Below are positions 17,684 to 26,224 of a DNA stretch of 64,000 nucleotides, piece after piece; positions within the stretch are counted from its first letter, which is position 1, and every line of letters begins with the position of its first letter. The DNA lies in assembly GCA_045604965.1 (NCBI GenBank), contig JAZUPB010000024.1, forward strand, positions 62,001 to 126,000, read 5' to 3'. Made by a program: the position numbers and the translations under genes. Below the pieces are notes generated by a model. That model ran no database searches and was not told where the DNA came from. It saw only the letters and a program-made list of their open reading frames with translations. Source of the stretch: JAISGQ01 sp045604965 (lineage in GTDB: Bacteria; Bacillota; Clostridia; Oscillospirales; Acutalibacteraceae).

Positions 17684-18910
17684 TTACTTACCCAAAGAAC
17701 TGAGCAAGGAAAAGAATGTTGATACTGCTGTAGGAAGGTCATATTTTCCCTTTGAATAATTATCGGCACAGCTGTTAAGAAGAGAAATAATCGCAGCATC
17801 AGAGCTTTTAGACAAAGCAGTGTTTTCGATCTTTTCTGCGGATTCTATCAAAACTTTATAATAATTCTGTCCACCCAATACAGAAAGTTCAAATTTATTG
17901 TCATTTGAAACAGATAAATTCACCTCTTTATTCGCAGTAAATATTCCACTGTATAAAGAAAGTCCTTTCACAGATACTTCATTTACAGTCAAGATTTCAA
18001 TCAATTCAGCTGCTTCATTCTTTTTATCTGACTGGCTGCCTACCGCAAGATAAGCTCCACCCCAGGAATAAGGCGAAAACGGTGCAGCAACACTCCAATC
18101 ACCATAACTTTCATTGCTGACCTCAGAAAGAACGTCATCCACGGCAATTCCCGAAAGGAAATATGAAAATACACTTTTACTGTCGTTGAACCCTCTCACC
18201 CATGCTTCTGACCACTGTTCTGCTCCGTAGACAAATTCACCGTCATATAACTTCTTTGAAAGCTCAAAATACTCTTCTACTTTCTGTTCTGATAACTTCG
18301 AAAAGTCACCGCTGAAATAAGAACGCGTAATGTCAGCGATACCTGCAACAATAAAGGTTTCTTCGTTTGATGAAACTTTTACAAGCTGTGCTACATCAAG
18401 AAAGCTGTCCCAATCATCTAAAATTAATGACAGATTTTCAGGTGTATCTGTTCCAAGATATGCCTTTGACAAGCTTCTTCTATATGCAAAAAGACCCGGA
18501 GACGTGTGAAAACACATTGCATACAATTTACAATTGACTTTTCCAGTATCAAAAGCATATTTGTAATACTTTTCTTCATTTGGATAAATTCCTGCTTCTG
18601 ACAGAGGCATAATATATTTACTGTTTGCCATAGGTTCTATCATTTCGGGCGAAAGCATAATAACATCAGGAAGATTTGTCACTGTTTCTTCGATATTAAG
18701 CAAAGAAGAAGAATCAACCACTGTAATATCGGGTACCCAATTCGTATCATTACAATAATTTTTACAAGCCCATTGGATATGTTGCTTATATTCTTCTGAC
18801 AATACCCATATTGAAACTTTTATTTTATCATTAATTGATCCACTTTTGCAGGATGAAAATGTAACCAATATAACCAGTGACAAAATTATTGAAAGTGTCT
18901 TCCTAATCAT
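17684..18910 (-). CDS. Extracellular solute-binding lipoprotein
   Basis: A 408-residue ABC-type solute-binding protein (family 1, sugar-binding-like fold). An N-terminal signal ends in a lipobox-like TFSSC (Cys about residue 22), so the mature protein is probably lipid-anchored outside the membrane. The body is typical in length and in the pattern IKVSIWVLSEEYKQH and YLAVGSQSDKKNEAAELIEIL. The start ATG 18910 has GAGGTGA upstream. No permease or ATPase gene is adjacent, so it is an orphan; the ligand cannot be predicted. It follows the clpX terminator. Confidence 0.8.
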   Translation of the reverse strand: MIRKTLSIILSLVILVTFSSCKSGSINDKIKVSIWVLSEEYKQHIQWACKNYCNDTNWVPDITVVDSSSLLNIEETVTNLPDVIMLSPEMIEPMANSKYIMPLSEAGIYPNEEKYYKYAFDTGKVNCKLYAMCFHTSPGLFAYRRSLSKAYLGTDTPENLSLILDDWDSFLDVAQLVKVSSNEETFIVAGIADITRSYFSGDFSKLSEQKVEEYFELSKKLYDGEFVYGAEQWSEAWVRGFNDSKSVFSYFLSGIAVDDVLSEVSNESYGDWSVAAPFSPYSWGGAYLAVGSQSDKKNEAAELIEILTVNEVSVKGLSLYSGIFTANKEVNLSVSNDNKFELSVLGGQNYYKVLIESAEKIENTALSKSSDAAIISLLNSCADNYSKGKYDLPTAVSTFFSLLSSLGK

Positions 18911-18964
18911 TGTTATCACCTCTTTATATACTATTATAATCATTATAAATTACATTTCAAGAAA

Positions 18965-18993
18965 ACAAGCACGAACAAAGTGTTCGTGCTTGT
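18965..18993 (-). terminator. Terminator after clpX
   Basis: A perfect 13-bp stem (18965-18977 with 18981-18993), loop of 3 bases, followed on the minus strand by TTTTC. It separates clpX from the solute-binding protein gene. Confidence 0.8.
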
Positions 18994-18998
18994 AAAAA

Positions 18999-20321
18999 TC
19001 AGCTTGTTTTTTTCTTTTGTGTGTTCTTTGCGGGCTTTTTTGCAAGCGCAGAATTTTCTGAAGCGGTTCCGAACATATCGCGAGGTGATCCTTTTACAAA
19101 AGTAGGTTCGCCGCCTTCGACACATTCTTTATCAATAATTACCTTATGAACAGTCAGATCTGACGGAACCTCATACATAATCGGGGTCATAATGCCTTCA
19201 ATTATGCCTCTCAGTCCTCTTGCACCTGTTTTCTGTTCAACAGTCTTTTCCGCGATTGCAGAAAGAGCATCGTCTGTAAATTCCAGTTCAATACCGTCTA
19301 TCCTGAGCAGTTCAGCGTATTGCTTGATTATTGCATTCTTTGGTTCTGACATAACACGAACCAACGCATCCTTGTCAAGAGCATCAAGAGTTGCAAAAAC
19401 AGGCAAACGACCAACTATTTCGGGTATAAGACCAAATTTAACAAGATCGTGAGGTATAACCTGCTTCAGAAGCTCGCTGTATTCAGCGTCATCCTTGCTC
19501 TTAACATCAGCACCAAAACCAAGTGAAGATGTGGAAACACGTTTTTCGATGATTTTTTCGATACCGTCAAAAGCACCGCCGCATATGAAAAGAATGTTGG
19601 ATGTGTCAATCTGAATAAATTCCTGCTGAGGATGCTTTCGGCCTCCCTGAGGAGGTACATTTGCAACGGTTCCCTCAAGAATCTTAAGAAGTGCCTGCTG
19701 AACCCCTTCACCGCTTACATCGCGAGTAATCGAAGGATTCTCGGACTTACGAGCGATCTTATCTATTTCGTCGATATAAATTATACCGTGCTCAGCTTCT
19801 GCAACTTCCCAATCAGCCGCCTGAATCAAACGAAGAAGAATATTTTCAACGTCTTCGCCAACGTATCCCGCCTCTGTCAGTGTTGTTGCGTCTGCTATTG
19901 CAAAAGGTACATCAAGAAGCTTAGCCAGGGACTGCGCCAGGAAAGTTTTTCCAACACCGGTAGGTCCTATAAGAAGAATATTACTCTTCTGCAGATCAAC
20001 TGCAGAATCTGTAGCTGTTATTCTTTTATAGTGATTGTATACCGCAACGGAAAGAGCAATTTTAGCTCGATCCTGACCAATAACAAACTTATCAAGGTGC
20101 TCCTTTATGTCTTTTGGACGAAGGACAGCCAGTTCATCAAAGGTTTTTTCCAGGAGTTCTTCCTTGCCATTCATATCGTCATCGAGAATGTCATAGCAAA
20201 GTCTGATGCATTCGTCACAAATACACGCACCGATACCGGATATCATACGGTCAACATCCGCATCAGTTTTGTTGCAGAAGGAGCAATGGAACTTTCCACT
20301 GCCGGGTTCCTTGTATGCCAT
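18999..20321 (-). CDS. clpX: ATP-dependent Clp protease ATP-binding subunit ClpX
   Basis: AAA+ unfoldase that feeds substrates to ClpP. The 440-residue protein has the N-terminal zinc-binding domain (CSFCNK and CICDEC), Walker A GPTGVGKT (about residue 117), the pore loop GYVGEDVEN, Walker B IIYIDEIDKI and the C-terminal small domain. It ends in a Lys/Thr-rich tail. It follows clpP by 12 bases in the standard tig-clpP-clpX order. Confidence 0.97.
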   Translation of the reverse strand: MAYKEPGSGKFHCSFCNKTDADVDRMISGIGACICDECIRLCYDILDDDMNGKEELLEKTFDELAVLRPKDIKEHLDKFVIGQDRAKIALSVAVYNHYKRITATDSAVDLQKSNILLIGPTGVGKTFLAQSLAKLLDVPFAIADATTLTEAGYVGEDVENILLRLIQAADWEVAEAEHGIIYIDEIDKIARKSENPSITRDVSGEGVQQALLKILEGTVANVPPQGGRKHPQQEFIQIDTSNILFICGGAFDGIEKIIEKRVSTSSLGFGADVKSKDDAEYSELLKQVIPHDLVKFGLIPEIVGRLPVFATLDALDKDALVRVMSEPKNAIIKQYAELLRIDGIELEFTDDALSAIAEKTVEQKTGARGLRGIIEGIMTPIMYEVPSDLTVHKVIIDKECVEGGEPTFVKGSPRDMFGTASENSALAKKPAKNTQKKKTS

Positions 20322-20333
20322 TTATACACCAAC

Positions 20334-20915
20334 CTATCGTCTCGAAATTACCTTATCAATAATGCCGTATTCCATTGCTTCCTGAGCAGTCATATAGTTA
20401 TCACGCTCAGTGTCCTTTTCGATTACCTCGATGGGTTTTCCGGTGTTTTCTGCAAGAATAGTATTCAGTTTCTTCTTGATTTTAAGAATCTGATTTGCCT
20501 GAATTGCAATATCGGTTGCCTGACCCTGAGAACCGCCCAGCGGCTGATGGATCATAATTTCGCTGTTCGGGAGAGCAAGTCTCTTTCCCTTTGTACCGGC
20601 AGAAAGGAGAAATGCACCCATACTTGCAGCCATTCCGAGGCAAATTGTAGAAACATCACACTTGATGTAATTCATAGTATCATAAATTGCAAATCCTGCT
20701 GATACACTTCCGCCAGGGCTGTTGATGTAAAGGCTGATGTCTTTTTTGGGATCCTGACCTTCGAGGTAAAGAAGCTGTGCAACAACAAGGCTTGCAGTTG
20801 TATCGTTTACCTCTTCAGAAAGAATTATAATTCTGTCATTGAGAAGTCTGGAATAAATATCATAGGACCTCTCACCTCTGTTAGTCTGTTCAATAACAAC
20901 AGGCACTAAACTCAT
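20334..20915 (-). CDS. clpP: ATP-dependent Clp protease proteolytic subunit ClpP
   Basis: Serine protease that forms the tetradecameric barrel. The 193-residue product contains the catalytic Ser in GMAASMGAF (about residue 98), the His in MIHQPLGG (about 123) and the usual Asp further on. The N-terminal MSLVPVVIEQTNRGERSYDIYS is the standard start, with GGAGGTG upstream. It lies between tig and clpX, so folding and degradation components are co-expressed. Confidence 0.97.
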   Translation of the reverse strand: MSLVPVVIEQTNRGERSYDIYSRLLNDRIIILSEEVNDTTASLVVAQLLYLEGQDPKKDISLYINSPGGSVSAGFAIYDTMNYIKCDVSTICLGMAASMGAFLLSAGTKGKRLALPNSEIMIHQPLGGSQGQATDIAIQANQILKIKKKLNTILAENTGKPIEVIEKDTERDNYMTAQEAMEYGIIDKVISRR

Positions 20916-20987
20916 AAAAACACCTCCGGATTATAATATATCTGAATATTTTTAGATTATGAATGCAAAAGTATATTAGTCCTTTTA

Positions 20988-22322
20988 TTACTCGTGATTA
21001 CATTCGTCGCAGTCACAGTTCTCATCGTGAGAATATTTTTCGACCATATTTACCTTTGCGTTGTCGCGAATAATTCCGAGAGCCTTTTCAACAAGAAGAT
21101 CGTGCTTGATTCCCTCCTCAGGAATAAGGGACTTGATCTCTTCTTCGCTCTTCTGGTATACCTCCGCAAGCTTCTTGTACTCTTCTGCAATTTCATCTTC
21201 AGATGCTTCAAGAGCTTCAAGCTCAGCAATCTTTTCAAGAGCAAGACGAATCTTAACCTGAGTAACAGCCTGGGGTCTGAAGTTAGCACGAAGAGCATCA
21301 ACATCCATACCGGTATACTTCATATAATCCTCAATGCTGAGACCCTGAGAAGAAAGTCTGTATGCCCACTGCTCGAGCTCGCGATCTGCCTCTTCGTCAA
21401 ACATCTCGTCGGGGATGTCAGCCTCTACAAGGTCAGCAAGAGCGACAAGGAGCTTCTCGTCAAATGCACGGTTGGATTCTGCTTCTGCTCTCTTGGTAAG
21501 GTTTTCCTTAATGTCTGCCTTATATTCATCAAGAGTGTCAAAACCGTTATCTGCAGCAAGATCATCATCGATCTCGGGGAGCTCTTCCTTCTTCAGTGCG
21601 TGAAGTTTAATCTTAAATACTGCATCCTTGCCCTTAAGCTCTTCAGCGTGATACTCCTCAGGGAATTTTACGTTTACATCAAATTCCTCGCCGATGGAAT
21701 GACCGACCATCTGCTCCTCGAATCCAGGAATAAACTGGCCGGAACCAAGAACAAGCTCAAAATCTTCTGCAGTGCCGCCGTCAAATGCAACACCGTCAAC
21801 ATAACCTGCAAAATCAAACAGTGCTGTATCGCCGTTTTCAGCAGGTCTGTCATCAACCTCTGTCATTCTTGCGCCGCGCTTTCTTGCGTGCTCAAGCTCG
21901 TGATCAACAGCTTCATCAGTGACATTTACAATAAGCTTCTCTGCCTCAATGCCCTTGTAATCAGCAATGCTTACCTCAGGCTTGACAGGAACATTTGCTG
22001 TAAAGGTAAAGCCCTCTTCGCCAACGGATTCGATCTCTACAGCGATATTGTCGCTAACAACGTCAAGCTCTGCTTCTTTGATTGCATCAGCAAGTGCCTC
22101 TCTGTAAAGAGCATTGACAGCTTCTTCATAGAAAAATCCCTTGCCGTACATTTTCTCAATTATATTGCGGGGTGCCTTGCCCTTGCGGAAGCCGGGAATA
22201 GCGATATCCTTCGCATTCTTCTTGTATGCCTTTGCACAAGCATCAGCAAAAACTTCTTTCTCTACCTCTATGGTGAGCTTCACGTGGCTGTTTTCTGTTA
22301 CTTCTTTGTTTTTGAGTATCAT
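20988..22322 (-). CDS. tig: Trigger factor
   Basis: Ribosome-associated chaperone and prolyl isomerase. The 444-residue sequence holds the ribosome-binding loop motif (IPGFRKGKAPRN, about residues 41-52), the central FKBP-type domain with GDTALFDFAGYVDG, and the long helical C-terminal arms. The last 13 residues are HDENCDCDECNHE, with three Cys and two His, an unusual metal-binding-like end. A strong promoter lies at 22359-22387 and an SD GGAGG precedes the ATG. Confidence 0.96.
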   Translation of the reverse strand: MILKNKEVTENSHVKLTIEVEKEVFADACAKAYKKNAKDIAIPGFRKGKAPRNIIEKMYGKGFFYEEAVNALYREALADAIKEAELDVVSDNIAVEIESVGEEGFTFTANVPVKPEVSIADYKGIEAEKLIVNVTDEAVDHELEHARKRGARMTEVDDRPAENGDTALFDFAGYVDGVAFDGGTAEDFELVLGSGQFIPGFEEQMVGHSIGEEFDVNVKFPEEYHAEELKGKDAVFKIKLHALKKEELPEIDDDLAADNGFDTLDEYKADIKENLTKRAEAESNRAFDEKLLVALADLVEADIPDEMFDEEADRELEQWAYRLSSQGLSIEDYMKYTGMDVDALRANFRPQAVTQVKIRLALEKIAELEALEASEDEIAEEYKKLAEVYQKSEEEIKSLIPEEGIKHDLLVEKALGIIRDNAKVNMVEKYSHDENCDCDECNHE

Positions 22323-22358
22323 TTGCTTATCCTCCGTTTTTGTGATTTGAACTGCATA

Positions 22359-22387
22359 ATTATAGCACAGTTCTATTTAAAATGCAA
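22359..22387 (-). promoter_or_regulatory. Sigma-A promoter of tig-clpP-clpX
   Basis: On the minus strand: TTGCAT (22382-22387), a 17-base spacer and TATAAT (22359-22364). Confidence 0.78.
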
Positions 22388-23269
22388 TCATTTACTATCA
22401 GAAGTATCTGATTGCACAAGCTTATTACTTTTATTATATCTATCGCTGTATAATTCGTTGAATGAGTGCGGCGATGAAAAATCACTTTCGCGATAACTTA
22501 TTATTGTGGACAAATTCACATCAGACATACTATGGAATATATTGGCGTCCACTGAATTGTTTTCTGCTTTCAGCTGTTTAATAAGTGATTTTATGTATCT
22601 CCTTTTGGAGTCCTCTTCTCTCTCCTCTGCGTTTTCTGTAAATCTGCAGGCACATCTTAAAAATTCCAGCGAATTATATTTCGACCAGGAGATTATATCT
22701 TTTTCCTTGATGTGGTAAAGCGGTCTGATAAGTTCCATCCCATCATAATTAGTGCTTGGAATCTTTGGCATCATTGTCTGAAATGACCCCTGATAAAATA
22801 TGCTCATAAGCACTGTCTCAATTACATCATCAAAATGATGTCCAAGAGCGATTTTATTGCACCCTAATGACTGCGCTTCCTTGTAAAGATACCCACGTCT
22901 CATTCTTGCACACAGATAACACGGCGAACCATTTTCCTGCTTATAGACATAATTAAATATCGGGGCATCGAAAAAGTGGATAGGAATATCAAGCAAATGT
23001 GCATTTTCCTTAAGTTTCATTGCATTTTCCTCGTTATACCCTGGGTCCATAGCAAGATATTTTACATCAAAATGAAAATCACTGTATTTCTGGAGTATTT
23101 TAAAGCATACAGCCATAATCATTGAATCTTTTCCGCCTGAAATGCACACACCGATGCAATCATTTTCTTTGATCAATTCATATTCCTTTATTGCAGATAT
23201 AAATTTATTCCATATAGTTTTTCTGTATTTTTTTGTAATGCTTTTTTCCGCTTCCACGCATATATTCAT
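22388..23269 (-). CDS. TtcA-like PP-loop tRNA thiolation/ATPase protein
   Basis: A 293-residue ATP pyrophosphatase. The PP-loop SGGKDS lies near residue 43, and SPCYLCARMRRG (about 119-130) plus a later RCACRF segment give the CxxC plus third Cys that TtcA-type enzymes use for an iron-sulfur cluster. TtcA thiolates C32 of tRNA; members are often mislabelled as tRNA lysidine synthetase. The ATG at 23269 follows AAGGTG and gives a better start than a longer upstream frame. It has its own consensus promoter and diverges from the LtaS-like gene. Confidence 0.85.
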   Translation of the reverse strand: MNICVEAEKSITKKYRKTIWNKFISAIKEYELIKENDCIGVCISGGKDSMIMAVCFKILQKYSDFHFDVKYLAMDPGYNEENAMKLKENAHLLDIPIHFFDAPIFNYVYKQENGSPCYLCARMRRGYLYKEAQSLGCNKIALGHHFDDVIETVLMSIFYQGSFQTMMPKIPSTNYDGMELIRPLYHIKEKDIISWSKYNSLEFLRCACRFTENAEEREEDSKRRYIKSLIKQLKAENNSVDANIFHSMSDVNLSTIISYRESDFSSPHSFNELYSDRYNKSNKLVQSDTSDSK

Positions 23270-23302
23270 CGAAACACCTTCATTTGTTCCAATAATGTGT
23301 AC

Positions 23303-23331
23303 ATTATACAGTGGCAAAATATTTATGTCAA
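23303..23331 (-). promoter_or_regulatory. Consensus sigma-A promoter of the TtcA-like gene
   Basis: On the minus strand: TTGACA (23326-23331), 17 bases, TATAAT (23303-23308), a full 12/12 match, about 27 bases upstream of the likely transcript start to the ATG at 23269. Confidence 0.87.
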
Positions 23332-23434
23332 CACAATCTATAGCTATTGTCCATTGCTATTTAATTACGATAAATGTATAATTACTTCATCAAATCAAGA
23401 GCATTTATCAATAATTAAAAATGATTATAAATAA

Positions 23435-23463
23435 TTGATTTTTTATTGACAGAGTGCTATAAT
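23435..23463 (+). promoter_or_regulatory. Sigma-A promoter of the LtaS-like gene
   Basis: TTGATT (23435-23440), a 17-base spacer and TATAAT (23458-23463), ending 47 bases before the ATG. With the divergent promoter it fills the 241-base gap between the two genes. Confidence 0.72.
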
Positions 23464-23510
23464 TCCTTGGCAAAATCAAATATAAGCTCATTAAGAAAGA
23501 AAGTGAATAT

Positions 23511-25601
23511 ATGAATATTAAATTCGGCAAAAAAAGAGGTGTGAATAACAGCACAGTGTCTGAAGTTGATATTAACCAGCAGGTCGGCATCAATTCTGAT
23601 ATAAAAGAAGACAATCAGAAGCTTTCTAAATTCTTCCTGTTCAGACTGCTTGAACGAAAGCCTGTTTTTACTACCTGTATTCTTGCTGTTATTATCAATC
23701 TTATTGTTGAAGCACTCAGCAGACATTCAATAATTGATGCAGCTGTTTATATGGTCACAAATCCTGTTGTATTTCTTTACAACGCAATGATAATCGCTCT
23801 AACATTATCAATTTCGCAGCTATTCAAGCGCAAGACCTTTGTTATCACGCTCATATCTGTTTTATGGCTTGCGCTGGGCATTACAAATTTCTATCTCCTT
23901 GGATTAAGAACTACGCCTCTTTCGGCAACGGACTTTTTCCTCATCAGGTCTGTTTATCTGATCATATCTGTTTACCTTACTCCTGTGCAGGTAATTATGA
24001 TCGTAGCGGCACTCATTCTCGCAATCGTCCTTATCGTCTTCATTTTTATGAAATTCCCCAAGCAAAGCGTAAAAATAAAAAGTTCACTTATTTTTATCGT
24101 ATCAATGGTCGTAATCGTTGCCCTGAGCACTGTTGGTCTTATGAAAGTTAATGCTATTGCTGACAGGTTCGGAAATATGGTAAATGCATACGATGATTAC
24201 GGATTTGTATATTGCTTCTCTGTAAGTGTTCTTGATTCCGGTGTTGAAAAACCCGAGGAATATTCATTTGAAAAAGTATATGAAGTAATCAGCGAAAATG
24301 ATGCAGACGATAAAACTGATTTTACACCAAATATCGTTGTCCTTCAGATGGAATCATTTGTCGACTGTGAATATTTCAAAAACTATACTTATTCCGAAAA
24401 TCCCAACCCCTATTTTCAGGAGTTGAAAGAAAAGTACAGCAGCGGTTTTCTTCGTGTACCTTCAGTTGGCGCAGGTACTGCAAACGTTGAATTTGAAACC
24501 ATATCCGGAATGAGTCTGTATCATTTCGGTGCAGGAGAATATCCTTATAAATCGATTCTGAGAAATTCTACCTGTGAATCTTATCCTTTTGTTCTCAAGG
24601 AGCTTGGATATAACTCTCAGGCAATGCATAACCACAACGCTACTTTCTACGACAGAAACCTTGTATATCCTATGCTTGGTTTTGACAGATTCATATCTCT
24701 TGAGTATATGTACGATGTAGAACATACACCGCTTGAATGGTCAAAGGACTATGTCCTTGAATCAGAGATAATGAAAGCACTGAAAGATACCGATGGACAC
24801 GATTTCCTTTATACAATAAGTGTACAGACTCACGGCAAATACCCCACTGAACCTATAGAGGAAACAACTATTGACGTTGAAGGTCTTGCAACAGAGGAAG
24901 AAACCTTCGGTTTTGAATACTATATTCAGCAGATCAAGGAAAACGACGATCTGCTCAGAAATATTGTAAACAACATTCAGAATTTCGATGAGCCTACAGT
25001 TCTTGTCATTTTCGGCGATCATCTTCCCAATTTCCCCATAAATCCCGAAGATTATGCAACAAACGATATCTATCTTTCTGAGTATGTTATTCTTACAAAC
25101 TTTGATAATCACGGCATTGATGATATCGATGTAATTGATAAGGAACTTACTTCTTACCAGCTTATTTCCGAGACACTGGATCGAATCGGTATTCACAACG
25201 GTATAATCAACAAGCTTCATCAGAACCGTGAGAATAACGAAAATTACAATGAAGATCTCGAGCTTATTGAATATGATACTCTGTATGGTGAAAAATACAG
25301 CTATGGCGGCGAAGAGAGATATTTCCCCACTGAATTGCAGATGGGATACGGAGAAATCGAGGTTACCGGAGTCAGAATAGACGATGCAGAAGGTATTGCA
25401 TATATAATCGGCAACGGATTCAATAAATACAGTTATGTATATGTAAACAATATTCTCACAGAAACTACTTATATTGACAGAAATACTCTTTCAATTAATC
25501 TCGATGATATTGTTGTGGGGGCCTCAGTTTCCATTGGTCAGATCGGTGATGATCAGGATCTAATTGCAAAATCAGATTCCTATCAATGGAAAGGTAATTA
25601 A
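23511..25601 (+). CDS. LTA synthase-family phosphoglycerol transferase
   Basis: A 696-residue polytopic membrane enzyme of the alkaline-phosphatase/sulfatase superfamily. About five N-terminal membrane helices (residues 45-215) precede an extracellular catalytic domain with VVLQMESFVDCEYF, the nucleophile Thr323 in GAGTANVEFE, HNHNATFYDRN and IFGDHLPNF (metal ligands around residue 503). Related enzymes move glycerol phosphate from phosphatidylglycerol to teichoic acid or glycolipid. About 90 C-terminal residues (from about 605) form an extra beta-rich IPT-like domain. The gene is transcribed alone. Confidence 0.88.
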   Translation: MNIKFGKKRGVNNSTVSEVDINQQVGINSDIKEDNQKLSKFFLFRLLERKPVFTTCILAVIINLIVEALSRHSIIDAAVYMVTNPVVFLYNAMIIALTLSISQLFKRKTFVITLISVLWLALGITNFYLLGLRTTPLSATDFFLIRSVYLIISVYLTPVQVIMIVAALILAIVLIVFIFMKFPKQSVKIKSSLIFIVSMVVIVALSTVGLMKVNAIADRFGNMVNAYDDYGFVYCFSVSVLDSGVEKPEEYSFEKVYEVISENDADDKTDFTPNIVVLQMESFVDCEYFKNYTYSENPNPYFQELKEKYSSGFLRVPSVGAGTANVEFETISGMSLYHFGAGEYPYKSILRNSTCESYPFVLKELGYNSQAMHNHNATFYDRNLVYPMLGFDRFISLEYMYDVEHTPLEWSKDYVLESEIMKALKDTDGHDFLYTISVQTHGKYPTEPIEETTIDVEGLATEEETFGFEYYIQQIKENDDLLRNIVNNIQNFDEPTVLVIFGDHLPNFPINPEDYATNDIYLSEYVILTNFDNHGIDDIDVIDKELTSYQLISETLDRIGIHNGIINKLHQNRENNENYNEDLELIEYDTLYGEKYSYGGEERYFPTELQMGYGEIEVTGVRIDDAEGIAYIIGNGFNKYSYVYVNNILTETTYIDRNTLSINLDDIVVGASVSIGQIGDDQDLIAKSDSYQWKGN

Positions 25602-25603
25602 AT

Positions 25604-25646
25604 AAAAAATACAGAGAAGATAAATTACATCTTCTCTGTATTTTTT
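25604..25646. terminator. Bidirectional terminator between the LtaS-like gene and rnmV
   Basis: A perfect 18-bp stem (25604-25621 with 25629-25646), loop of 7, with A-tract and T-tract arms usable on both strands. The right arm overlaps the last codons of rnmV. Confidence 0.87.
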
Positions 25647-26224
25647 ATTTCATCTGTGACTTTTCTATATTCTTCCTTTGTAGTAATCACATTCAATACA
25701 TCGATAAGTGCATTTGTTGTCAGTCGTTCCGGAAGGTCAAATCTTTTTTTCAGAGAATTGCGTAATTGTGAGCTGTATTCACAGCCTGTATATCCATCCT
25801 CATAAAAATCTGATTTTGTAATAATATCTCCATTTTTTTCGGTGTAGCCTGATGTTACTCCTGCATTATCAAACGCTGCCTTGAGGATTTCGACATCGAT
25901 TCCCTCAACACCGATTTTCCCCTCTTTTGATGGACTCTCTTTACGTTTTTCTTTACCAAATACATCAGGGATATAAATATGCTTTATCTGTGATGACGGT
26001 ATACACCCTGTGAGATGATTTCTGATAAGAAAACCTGCCGAATCACTGTCAGTTAAAACTATCAAGCCATTTTTTTCTGCAATGCATCTTAGCATCTGCA
26101 TTTTTTCTTTATCCTTGAAAATAGAAAAGCCGTTTGTAGTGATAATAAGCGCATCGACAATTGATTCAAGTTTTATTTTATCATATTTTCCTTCAACAAC
26201 AATTGCTTCCTTAAGTTTTATCAC
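25625..26224 (-). CDS. rnmV: Ribonuclease M5-like Toprim protein
   Basis: A 199-residue Toprim-domain protein of the RNase M5 family, which trims 5S rRNA precursors. The Toprim glutamate lies in VVEGKYDK (about residue 9) and the DxD motif in VLTDSDSAGFLIRNHL; a DUF4093-like C-terminal region follows (from about 110). The GTG at 26224 overlaps the holA TGA (GTGA), with AAGGAGGG upstream, so it is translationally coupled. In other Firmicutes the gene often lies by ksgA instead. A terminator ends the unit just after it. Confidence 0.85.
   Translation of the reverse strand: MIKLKEAIVVEGKYDKIKLESIVDALIITTNGFSIFKDKEKMQMLRCIAEKNGLIVLTDSDSAGFLIRNHLTGCIPSSQIKHIYIPDVFGKEKRKESPSKEGKIGVEGIDVEILKAAFDNAGVTSGYTEKNGDIITKSDFYEDGYTGCEYSSQLRNSLKKRFDLPERLTTNALIDVLNVITTKEEYRKVTDEIKNTEKM

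Noticed and set aside
20994..22496. Long open frame (about 500 codons) on the plus strand opposite tig
   Set aside because: Its translation is Cys/Leu/Phe/Ser-rich without domains and lies wholly antisense to a conserved gene, so it is a shadow of codon bias.
23446..23451. TTGACA as -35 of the LtaS-like gene
   Set aside because: Its correctly spaced -10 would be GGCAAA; TTGATT with TATAAT at 17 bases is better.
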